From positions 36,069 to 100,068 of the forward strand of contig NZ_MJUZ01000002.1 of the NCBI RefSeq assembly GCF_002237645.1: 64,000 nucleotides of DNA, written 5' to 3'. Positions 45,401 to 52,841 of the stretch are shown in pieces. How positions within the stretch are numbered: position 1 is the stretch's first letter; each line of letters opens with the position of its first letter. The notes under the pieces were generated by a model. It did not search any database, was not told where the DNA came from, and worked only from the letters and a program-made list of their open reading frames with translations. A program made the position numbers and the translations under genes. This DNA is from Desulfovibrio sp. MES5. GTDB lineage: Bacteria > Desulfobacterota > Desulfovibrionia > Desulfovibrionales > Desulfovibrionaceae.

Positions 45401-48400
45401 CCGACATCAACATCACGGCTGCGGGCAACGGCACCAGCGCCAGCGCCATTGACAACAACAGCGGCAATACCACCCATGTGGAAAGCACCGGCGGCGACGT
45501 CAACCTCAAGGCTACCTCCACCTCCAGCGGGGTTGGGGGCATCTGGGGCATCGGCTCCACCACCGTCACCGCGGGCAAAAATCTGACCATCGAGACGTCA
45601 ACGCAGGGAGCCGCAGAAGCCGGAGGCGTGCACACCGGCGGCACCACGACGCTGACCGCCCTGGATGGCGACGTGACTGTACGGGCCGAGGGCAACATTG
45701 CTTCCGGTCTTTACACCATAAGCACGGGCACGACCACGGTCAGCGCTTCCGGGCTTGTGGACATTCAGGCCCACGGCAAGTCGGGCGGCTATTATATCCA
45801 CGGAGGCAATGCCACAGCCCTGTACGCGGAAAGCCAGAATCCCGGACAACTGGCCCAAAACATCATTAAAGGCCGCGAAGTCTCCATTACGGCAGATACG
45901 CTGCAAAGCGGCGACACCTACGCGCTATATAGCAATACGGCTCTCAACACGATCACCAGCGACACACAGGCAACGGTGACCGCTGAAAACCACGGCTCCG
46001 GCAATACCTGGGGCATGTACGCCACCTCCACCAACAACAAGCTGGGGGCCAATGAAATTACCGGGCATGACGTCACGGTGAGCAGCACTGCCGCCAATGG
46101 CAACGCCTACGCCATGCAGGCATCTTCCACCACTGGCGACAGTTCCAACACGGTCACCCTGACCGGCGGAAACGCCGACATCAGCGCTGCCAGCGCTCAT
46201 GGCAACGCCTATGCCATGCGTGCTGACGGGCGCGCAACCAACACCATTACCGGCAGCGGTGATGTAACGCTTACCGGCACTGCCGCTGAAGGCTCGGGCT
46301 GCGGCATATACGCCTCCGCCTCGGGCAGCAACATCATCGCCACCAGCGGAGATGTGAGCGTTACCGGCAGCGGCTACAGGGCGGCCGGCCTCAACGCGGA
46401 TCAGAATGCCACCAATGCCATCAATGCCGGCGGCGGCATCGACATCAACGCCCAGGCCACCTCCGGCGGAACCTGGGGACTCATGGCCGGGGTACTGAAC
46501 GGCAATGCGAACAACAGCCTGAAAGCCGGAGCCGACATAAACATCACGGCTGCGGGCAACGGCACCAGCGCCAGCGCCATTGACAACAACAGCGGCAATA
46601 CCACCCATGTGGAAAGCACCGGCGGCGACGTCAACCTCAAGGCTACCTCCACCTCCAGCCGGGTTGGGGGCATCTGGGGCATCGGCTCCACCACCGTCAC
46701 TGCGGGCAAAAATCTGACCATCGAGACGTCAACGCAGGGAGCCGCAGAAGCCGGAGGCGTGCACACCGGCGGCACCACGACGCTGACCGCCCTGGATGGC
46801 GACGTGACTGTACGGGCCGAGGGCAACATTGCTTCCGGTCTTTACACCATAAGCACGGGCACGACCACGGTCAGCGCTTCCGGGCTTGTGGACATTCAGG
46901 CCCACGGCAAGTCGGGCGGCTATTATATCCACGGCGGCAATGCCACAGCCCTGTACGCGGAAAGCCAGAACCCCGGGCAACTGGCCCAAAACATCATTGA
47001 AGGCCGCGAGGTCTCCATTACGGCAGATACACTGCAAAGCGGCGACACCTACGCGCTGTATAGCAATACGGCTCTCAACACGATCACCAGCGACACACAG
47101 GCAACGGTGACCGCTGAAAACCACGGCTCCGGCAATACCTGGGGCATGTACGCCACCTCCACCAACAACAAGCTGGGGGCCAATGAAATTACCGGGCATG
47201 ACGTCACGGTGAGCAGCACTGCCGCCAATGGCAACGCCTACGCCATGCAGGCATCTTCCACCACTGGCGACAGTTCCAACACGGTCACCCTGACCGGCGG
47301 AACCGCCGACATCAGCGCTGCCAGCACTCAGAAAAACGCCTACGCCATGCATGCTGAAGGTCGCGGAACCAATACCATTACCGGCAACGGCGATGTGAAC
47401 GTTACTGGTGAAAGCGCGGCAGGCTCCGGCTATGGCATGTTTGCCGCTTCTTCCGGCAGCAGCAATAAAATAAACACCGGTAGCGGCCATGTGACTGTTT
47501 CCGGCAATGGCGCCGTTACCGGCTCCGGCATGCATGCCGTTGCAGGCAGCAACAGCATCAACACCGGCAGCGGCGACGTGACTGTTTCCGGCAATAGCAG
47601 CAGCACTGGCTCCGGCTACGGCTACGGCATGTTTGCCGAAAGTCGCGGCAGCAACAGCATCGCCACAGAAGGCGGATCTGTGAATGTTTCTGGAAGCAAC
47701 AGCAACAACGACAGGTCCGAATACGTCTATGGCATGTATGCCGTTTCTTCCAACAGCAAAAACAGCATCACCACCGAAAGTGGTGACGTAACTGTTTCCG
47801 GCAACGTCGCGGGCATCAAGGCCGCTATTTCCGGCAGCAACAGCATCGTCACCGAAAGCGGCAACGTGACTATTACCGGCAGCAGTTCTGGCTCCGGCTA
47901 CAGCTTGTCCGCCACCGATTCCGGCAGCAACAGCATCATCACCGGCAGCGGCAACGTGACGGTTTCGGGCAACAGCACCAGCTCCCTGTACAGTCTGTAC
48001 GCCACCAATTTCGGTAGTAACAGCATCAGCACAGAAAGCGGCGCTGTGAGCGTTACCGGAAGCGGCAGTGGCTCTGGCGGCGGCTCCGGCATGTATGCCG
48101 CTTCTTCCGGCAGCAACAACATCACCACAGAAAACGGCGCGGTGACAGTTGCCGGCAGCACCGGCACCGGCTCGGCCTTCGGCATGTTTGCCAGTTCTTC
48201 CGGCCACAACAGCATCACCACCGAGGGTGGCGTCGTGACTGTTTCCGGCACTGCTGCAGGAGGCTTCGGCTACGGCATGAAAGCCGTTGACTTCGGCAGC
48301 AATACCATACAGTCCAGCAGCGGCGCACTGACAGTCACCATTACCGCCACCGCGGATACAGCCAATAAAGCCATTGCCATGTGGGCCGAAGGCGGCGGCG

Positions 48401-49593
48401 CCGTAAACTACATCACAGGGCATTCGCAGGCCGGGGGCGCTGGCGACAACATCATCCTGACCGCCAATAACGGACAGGGCGTAGCCATGCAGGCCCTCAA
48501 TGGCGGCAAAAACATCATTGCCACTGGCGCCGGCAACGACAGCGTGACGGTCAATGGCGCTGTCAATGGCAGCGGTAATGAAATCAATCTGGGCGGCGGC
48601 GACAACACCCTCATCATCAACGGCGCGGTGCAGGCCGGCAGCCTGAACGTGATCGCCGACGGTGGAACCTATACCCTGATACTTCAGGCATCCGACACTG
48701 AAAGCTTCGCCGTTCGCTACGGCGCATGGCTCAACGGCATACATTCCGATGCGCTCATCGCTGGCGGCATAACGGGCATCGGCTTTCACGGCCTGGACGT
48801 CCTGGCTCTGCCTTCGGATTTTCTGTCAACCTTTAACGACCTCCTGTGGGCTTTGCGCGATGACGTCCCCATCTCCCCTCCAGAGCTTGTCGACCATCTG
48901 CACGCCCCCGTCGCGCACTCTGCCGAGCCCGCCGCAATGTTCGCGGAGACCGACGCCGAACACCATATGCAGGAGGCACAGCATGCCGCCGGGCATGACG
49001 ATATGCAGGACTCCCATGCATCCGCTCACGATGGTCTGGCGCATATGACGAACGACAGCCCGGAGAGCGCGTTTGACATGCATGCTGGCGCTACTGCAGC
49101 AACTGCGGATGGTCTGGATCTTGACGCCACAGTACAGGTGAGCCTTGCCGAGGATGAAGGGGTAGCGAGTCCGGTCACGCCGCTTTTCTCCTTCCTGGGC
49201 GATCATGGCGGCAGCACGATATTTGAGAAGGGAGCCGCCACGTTGGGCAATTCCACTGAAATGGACGAAGGCGACACCCTCCATGCCGACATCACGCTGA
49301 CCCACGGCGATGACAGCCTTGATAACCTGTTCTGGGGCGCTGGCCAGCAGGCTGCCGGAGACGGGGCCGATACCCTGTACGGAAGCCCCACCGTGGATGT
49401 GTATGAGATGGACCTGACCGGTTTTGAAGGGATTCTTGACCAGGGACGACTCGCCGAGTCCGCCTCTCCCAATGCTCCTGTTTTTTCTGAAAACATTGTC
49501 GCCTCGGCGAGCGGAGCCAGCAGCGTTCCCGGCATAATGGATTCCTGCCAGGAAACCACGGACAATGCCGCACGGCAAATGGCAAACGGCTAG
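42409..49593 (+). CDS. Giant repeat exoprotein (BapA-prefix-like N-terminus, beta-helix-type repeats)
   Basis: A 2394-residue acidic, Gly/Ser/Thr/Asn-rich protein with no Sec signal. Residues 1-90 (SVNRPQSGQHIAVNTAADAK... LTDFY) resemble the prefix domain of type I-secreted BapA/LapF adhesins and also match the N-terminus of the exoprotein at 52842-55694. A bulky linker follows. From about residue 300 to 2130 the protein is built of beta-strand repeats of 20-60 residues with motifs such as GSNSI, VTVSG and YGMYA, suggesting a long parallel beta-helix. A near-identical block of about 300 residues occurs twice with a 377-residue period. The tail has a His/Asp-rich stretch (residues about 2160-2230) and no RTX calcium repeats. 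It is probably surface-exposed and adhesive. No secretion genes are in the window. Confidence 0.85.
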   Translation: MNIISVNRPQSGQHIAVNTAADAKYTLDFPYDHATLSRVGNDLVFTFDDAASIHLTDFYTNYNSDTVPGFEVGGELISGTEFFAALAPDLAPAAGPSAVERSSRYTEHGNAELAAGVSHLDGLDYNSEGSSFQSVPLLMSGVGASEGDSSATGGNGEAALTTYHTRLIVTATSQNTFSFFAVNQSGDLVDDPSQISWAFEGPNAYFTVTGIGADGKITVELTAAGLAALNNGTFASDMLLITIDGVEYKMPLVISGGTAGQSYDAATEESRAQLGEDLKAEWYASDARTVSGESVTLGGTSYNRVDIDRSDAGGAGNIGVWNSDIDITASAKGAVNITAQHNTGSAYGLATYENSGQASSSVRGGEESSIHISAQTTGTAGTAWGVYTNSNQGAAVATTVEGGDITIEAHGNMAGSGGVYTWAGGGRQAQTTIQADRDLTIIADSQQDSSVRSVYATGSGAAIILSAGPDGRLQVSANLESSSQEYFNTENGGSFAALGLSSHNGGTISATGSDITVEASVSDASVHGTAASVYSGYNGAKTTINGYNGQDNTISIHAAAPDHAMGVIGTNSGTVAINGGDGNDTVSISSEAAHGSSMGVAAQAGGQVTITGNGGHDELHIDATFNGPAKSGTTELFGSARGAYGMASAWGGSWVKVDGFEKINVTADARGSGGAAYGMYTHDGWGESVGNSIKYTEGSLHATISGLADNPSKGHSMYSYTGVNSIQGGSKLGDADGDKITLNGHMTITGNSGKNLVTTGDGDDTVALNGDMHAASNGTLNKIETGLGDDVIRVSGEMYASDTAGANAILAGEGDNQIELGGGMRGVGSNTITVGSGSSTITLGGSMSASGTSGVNTIQGDASGGTVVNVNGLGAALYATAGGKNIISDVHDVHVDSGYIHATGSGSSNKIANIAGAVTTTMLAASDGGRNDVTNVGSLDIQATGSGSMGVYAGKNATNNVEANGGIDISAQSTSGGTWGLMAGSLGGNATNSLKAGADINITAAGNGTSASAIDNNSGNTTHVESTGGDVNLKATSTSSGVGGIWGIGSTTVTAGKNLTIETSTQGAAEAGGVHTGGTTTLTALDGDVTVRAEGNIASGLYTISTGTTTVSASGLVDIQAHGKSGGYYIHGGNATALYAESQNPGQLAQNIIKGREVSITADTLQSGDTYALYSNTALNTITSDTQATVTAENHGSGNTWGMYATSTNNKLGANEITGHDVTVSSTAANGNAYAMQASSTTGDSSNTVTLTGGNADISAASAHGNAYAMRADGRATNTITGSGDVTLTGTAAEGSGCGIYASASGSNIIATSGDVSVTGSGYRAAGLNADQNATNAINAGGGIDINAQATSGGTWGLMAGVLNGNANNSLKAGADINITAAGNGTSASAIDNNSGNTTHVESTGGDVNLKATSTSSRVGGIWGIGSTTVTAGKNLTIETSTQGAAEAGGVHTGGTTTLTALDGDVTVRAEGNIASGLYTISTGTTTVSASGLVDIQAHGKSGGYYIHGGNATALYAESQNPGQLAQNIIEGREVSITADTLQSGDTYALYSNTALNTITSDTQATVTAENHGSGNTWGMYATSTNNKLGANEITGHDVTVSSTAANGNAYAMQASSTTGDSSNTVTLTGGTADISAASTQKNAYAMHAEGRGTNTITGNGDVNVTGESAAGSGYGMFAASSGSSNKINTGSGHVTVSGNGAVTGSGMHAVAGSNSINTGSGDVTVSGNSSSTGSGYGYGMFAESRGSNSIATEGGSVNVSGSNSNNDRSEYVYGMYAVSSNSKNSITTESGDVTVSGNVAGIKAAISGSNSIVTESGNVTITGSSSGSGYSLSATDSGSNSIITGSGNVTVSGNSTSSLYSLYATNFGSNSISTESGAVSVTGSGSGSGGGSGMYAASSGSNNITTENGAVTVAGSTGTGSAFGMFASSSGHNSITTEGGVVTVSGTAAGGFGYGMKAVDFGSNTIQSSSGALTVTITATADTANKAIAMWAEGGGAVNYITGHSQAGGAGDNIILTANNGQGVAMQALNGGKNIIATGAGNDSVTVNGAVNGSGNEINLGGGDNTLIINGAVQAGSLNVIADGGTYTLILQASDTESFAVRYGAWLNGIHSDALIAGGITGIGFHGLDVLALPSDFLSTFNDLLWALRDDVPISPPELVDHLHAPVAHSAEPAAMFAETDAEHHMQEAQHAAGHDDMQDSHASAHDGLAHMTNDSPESAFDMHAGATAATADGLDLDATVQVSLAEDEGVASPVTPLFSFLGDHGGSTIFEKGAATLGNSTEMDEGDTLHADITLTHGDDSLDNLFWGAGQQAAGDGADTLYGSPTVDVYEMDLTGFEGILDQGRLAESASPNAPVFSENIVASASGASSVPGIMDSCQETTDNAARQMANG
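45303..47331 (+). repeat. Internal duplication in the giant exoprotein, 1131-bp period
   Basis: Sequence 45303-46200 recurs at 46434-47331 with few differences; the GAAAGCACCGGCGGCGACG block, for example, is at 45481 and 46612. The period is 377 codons exactly, so the frame is kept. High identity implies recent duplication or ongoing gene conversion. Confidence 0.92.
47390..48300 (+). repeat. Array of short degenerate repeats in the giant exoprotein
   Basis: About a dozen units of 75-100 bp encode variants of GSNSI-TESG-VTVSG followed by GSGYGMYA. Units differ in length by small in-frame steps, typical of repeat-number variation in adhesins. Confidence 0.8.
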
Positions 49594-49609
49594 ATAAGCA
49601 GTTTCACAG

Positions 49610-49642
49610 GCTGTTCACTCTTTTTCTTGAGAGTGAGCAGCC
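49610..49642 (+). terminator. First of two terminators after the giant exoprotein gene
   Basis: GCTG-TTCACTC pairs with GAGTGA-GCAGC around a loop starting with five T. It lies 17 bases after the stop. Confidence 0.6.
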
Positions 49643-49667
49643 ATGACCATACCATACAGTCATTGGA

Positions 49668-49708
49668 TGAAGAGCCTGAGGGTAAAACCCGCAGGCTCTT
49701 CATTTTTA
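49668..49708 (+). terminator. Second terminator after the giant exoprotein gene
   Basis: An 11-bp perfect stem TGAAGAGCCTG with its complement, an inner GGG/CCC pair, then a T-rich tract. Confidence 0.9.
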
Positions 49709-49860
49709 TTTGATAACATGCTGCACCCTGTACGCCGCCCGCTACGCGCCCGCTGCGCCGCTCGAAGTATCCTGCCGCAGTGCCCCTGGCTGCGTGGCCG
49801 TGCCCCACCAGAGCATGTTTCGCTTGTGCGCCATGCTTGCCTGCGATGCGTTCCAACAGC

Positions 49861-49944
49861 CACGGCTTCCAGGGCACGGCTTCCAGGGCACGGCTTCCAG
49901 GGCTCGGCCTCCAGGGCACAGCTTCCAGGGCACGCCCTTCAGGG
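49861..49944 (+). repeat. 14-bp tandem repeat, six copies
   Basis: The unit CACGGCTTCCAGGG is repeated six times, the first three perfect and the last three with one to three changes. The unit length is not a multiple of three and no gene is supported here (49709-50192 is otherwise featureless), so it is non-coding. Confidence 0.85.
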
Positions 49945-50192
49945 TCACGCCCTCACGGCATGGCCGCAGCCGCGCTGACCCGCCCGACCTGGTATTGGCT
50001 TTTATGTCTGATCAGTTCTGTGCGGGCCGCTGTTGCCTGCCACTTGGAATTGAGGATGGAAGAGTCTGGGGCTGGTCATTCCGGGATGAAAACTTCACCG
50101 CACAGGCAGGCCCGGCGCGCGCTTGTGCGGCAAAAAGAAAGTAAAATAAAGAAACCGTCAAAGGGGCGGAGGCGGAGGGTTGTAACCGCGCT

Positions 50193-51596
50193 TTATCTGC
50201 CCGTTGCGGCGAGTGGAATCAAAACTTTTTTCCAATCGGAGGCATTGGCATATTGAGCGGGGCAAAGGTGTTTTCCAATGAGACGAGGCAGCATTTCAGG
50301 CTCCACAGGCATGAGCAATGAAGCATTTTCAAGCATCTCCCAATAATCCAACCGGTCAATCGCAGTACATGAAGGGAAAAAAGATTCCCGTTTTCCGCTG
50401 GAGCGCCAGATGACGGTTTGATTGTTCGCGCCCGGCAGTGTGCAAAAAGAGAACTGCGGGAAAAAATCGTGGATGTAAAAAACGGCCTTGTAGGCATCTC
50501 CATAATGGTAGCGATTTTTTAATCCGGCGGCCCCGGCATATGCGGCGGCCAGCGCGCGGTCTGGAAGCGCGCCGTACGGGTGTGCCGGAACGACGTCATT
50601 CAGTATGACAATGCTTTTGGAGTGGGTAAGGGGAAGGCACTTACTGAAAACATCCAGCACCGTTTTCCATTGCTGCCCGACGTTGATATGCAGGATGTCA
50701 AACTGGAGCGACGGCGCAAGAGCAAGCAGGCGGCGGCATATCGCGTTATTGGGGTCGCCGTGTATGGTTTGAAAGAACTGGTCGGCGTCCATGCCTATTT
50801 CCAGTGCGCCATCCTTGCCGGAAGCCAGAGCGGGCGCGGAGCCAAAGGAGCTGACCCGGACGCGGACGGGCAGTTCAAGCTGTGAAAATATTTTGGGCGA
50901 ATGAATACTGATTTCCAGAATGCTTTTTGACTGATTACAGGCCGCAAGATAATGGAGGCGTCCCACGACTTCAGGGGGAACGGCCTTTGGTTTCTTTTTG
51001 AAAGGGACGGCCCAGGGCTGTTGTTCTTGCGGTATAAAGTCATCCTCATGCGTAGGGAGCATGTCCGCATCAGGCGCGACGGATTTTTTCAGAACCAGAA
51101 ATATTTCTTTGCGGCCGCGGTCATACCAGGCCGGGTCCGCGCCCAGTGGGGCTTGTTCCCAAGAAAGGGGGCTGGCGTTCAGGTTATGTCTGGATACTGA
51201 CCGCTGCACGGTCTCCAGAGCCTGGGCACGATCACCCCCATCAGGGATGATCAGACATCCGGCCATTCCTTCAGGACATAACACCCGGCTGATGTGGCGT
51301 AAAAAGTTGTTCAGCAGTCGTAGTGGAACAGAGGCGATAAGGACATGAAAAAAATCGGAAGGGATCAGGTTCCAGAAATTTTGTTCGCCCTGGTTTGCTG
51401 CTTGCCGCACATAGGAGCCAATGGGCATGCGGATGCAGCGGCCTTGCAAACGCTGCGCTACAGAACCGGGAATACGAACAGGGCTTGTTAACGCATCCAG
51501 CATGCGCCATTCTTCCCCGGCGCGGGCATGACCGGCAAGTACGGCGACTTGCTCCAGAAACCAAGCATACCGTAGTTCCACGCTTTTTGTCGCCAC
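50193..51596 (-). CDS. Methyltransferase-like protein, possibly two class I domains
   Basis: A 467-residue cytoplasmic protein. The region FFHVLIASVPLRLL... and LCPEGMAGCLIIPDGG near residues 82-120 looks like the second half of a Rossmann methyltransferase. A second such fold is suggested at about 215-400 (SILEISIHSPK, LEIGMDADQ, FDILHINVGQQW, SIVILNDVVP), resembling Methyltransf_24 proteins. Neither has a clean GxGxG motif, so catalysis is uncertain. The start is GTG 51596 with GAGGAG 8 bases upstream; an ATG nearer the site is out of frame. It follows the GT61 gene by 59 bases and is the last gene of the cluster with the Asp-Thr exoprotein. Confidence 0.65.
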   Translation of the reverse strand: MATKSVELRYAWFLEQVAVLAGHARAGEEWRMLDALTSPVRIPGSVAQRLQGRCIRMPIGSYVRQAANQGEQNFWNLIPSDFFHVLIASVPLRLLNNFLRHISRVLCPEGMAGCLIIPDGGDRAQALETVQRSVSRHNLNASPLSWEQAPLGADPAWYDRGRKEIFLVLKKSVAPDADMLPTHEDDFIPQEQQPWAVPFKKKPKAVPPEVVGRLHYLAACNQSKSILEISIHSPKIFSQLELPVRVRVSSFGSAPALASGKDGALEIGMDADQFFQTIHGDPNNAICRRLLALAPSLQFDILHINVGQQWKTVLDVFSKCLPLTHSKSIVILNDVVPAHPYGALPDRALAAAYAGAAGLKNRYHYGDAYKAVFYIHDFFPQFSFCTLPGANNQTVIWRSSGKRESFFPSCTAIDRLDYWEMLENASLLMPVEPEMLPRLIGKHLCPAQYANASDWKKVLIPLAATGR

Positions 51597-51655
51597 TTTT
51601 CATGCTCCTCAAATGTCGTTTATGCCCGTGGCAAGGGCGGCCTCGGACCGCCGGG

Positions 51656-52792
51656 CTATTCAGCCGTCCACTGCTCATAGGCCATCTGGACTTCATGTAA
51701 CGGGACGTGCCAACTGCGGCGTTCTCTGGTTCTTTCGCTTCCTTGAACAAAATAGGCTTTTCGCCCGTATGCCTGTTCAATTACAGCTATGGCACTGAAT
51801 GACGTATAATCTTCCGGCCCGAGAAAGAGCGTTTTAAGCTGTTGCGGGTTCTGTGAAAAAACCACGTTATGCACGGCGCTTCCCACGGGGCCAGCGATGC
51901 GGGCGGCATGAGCGAAAAGGCATATCTGGTTGGCAAGGGATAGGTTCTGGCTTTCAATAACGGTAAATCCTTGCTGCTCAAAAAAGCGTTCGATCTCTTG
52001 CTCGTTTTCAAGACGCCTTGCCTTGATATGCCTGCGGGAGAGATAGATTTTTTCAATGGGGTCCATAGTGGCGTCTGGAAGATAGTAATTGACGACATGC
52101 TGCCACATTTTTTTTGCGACTTCTGAAACATAAGCCATATGCATGTAAGACTTGGTTGGTATGAATATTCGATCCAGCCGCATACGGCGGGACGGATAAT
52201 AAAAATCGTAGTCCGTAATGCCGAATGGTTCTGCAAAAAGCTTCATGTAGTCGGGAATGTTCGCCATGGGAGACAAGAGAAGCCTGACGGGAGCGTTTCC
52301 GGCCAGGCGTTGTACATGAGCATGCGCCCACAGGCTTGTCAGTGCCTCAAGGAGCCAGTGCCCGTATACCGGGTAGCTTGTAAAGCACGGCATGAAAGCC
52401 AGATTTTTTCCAGCCGTGACCTCGGTTGCCGGGGGGGCTTTTTCCGGAACGTAAAACCCCCTGCCAAGGCTTCTCAGCCGCGTGTGCGGGCCGTAATACA
52501 GGCGGGGGGTAAGGGCTTCTCCGAAAGAGCGAACCGAATCAATGAGCGCGCATTTGGAGCGGGGGGAATAGAGTATGCCGTCAGCGTATATGATGTCGGC
52601 AAGCTCATGAATATACAGGTGAGGGACGGTGTTTCTTACTTTTTTTGGCGAACGTGTTTTTGGTTGCGAGCCCAGTATGTGCATCTCCACATCCGCTACG
52701 GGGTATCCTTGCGCCGCGATGAAGTACGAAGCCTGCAGCTCAGGAAGTTCGGCATACTCCGCGATCCGCACCGGTTGAGCGAAGAGACTCAT
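51656..52792 (-). CDS. Glycosyltransferase family 61 protein (DUF563)
   Basis: A 378-residue protein of the GT61/DUF563 family, whose members include plant xylosyltransferases and the eukaryotic O-GlcNAc transferase EOGT. Diagnostic blocks are YGHWLLEAL near residues 142-150, IYLSRRHIKARRLENE near 248, and the C-terminal LFAHAARIAGPVGSAVHNVVF. It has no signal or membrane segment, so it should act in the cytoplasm before export of its substrate. It lies 49 bases after the Asp-Thr exoprotein gene on the same strand, which makes that protein a plausible acceptor. AGGTG lies before ATG 52792. Confidence 0.88.
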   Translation of the reverse strand: MSLFAQPVRIAEYAELPELQASYFIAAQGYPVADVEMHILGSQPKTRSPKKVRNTVPHLYIHELADIIYADGILYSPRSKCALIDSVRSFGEALTPRLYYGPHTRLRSLGRGFYVPEKAPPATEVTAGKNLAFMPCFTSYPVYGHWLLEALTSLWAHAHVQRLAGNAPVRLLLSPMANIPDYMKLFAEPFGITDYDFYYPSRRMRLDRIFIPTKSYMHMAYVSEVAKKMWQHVVNYYLPDATMDPIEKIYLSRRHIKARRLENEQEIERFFEQQGFTVIESQNLSLANQICLFAHAARIAGPVGSAVHNVVFSQNPQQLKTLFLGPEDYTSFSAIAVIEQAYGRKAYFVQGSERTRERRSWHVPLHEVQMAYEQWTAE

Positions 52793-52841
52793 ACGCGCAC
52801 CTGTTGAAAGGCAAACGGCTCCGTGGTGGGGGCGTTTTTCT

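Noticed and set aside
47390..48300. CRISPR-like regularly spaced repeats
   Set aside because: They are in-frame protein repeats of variable length within a long gene.
46729..48789. 686-residue leftward open frame inside the giant exoprotein gene
   Set aside because: Same cause; its repeats simply mirror the sense-strand repeats, and the shared part duplicates with them.
49861..49944. CRISPR array
   Set aside because: The units are contiguous 14-mers with no spacers, and no cas genes are present.
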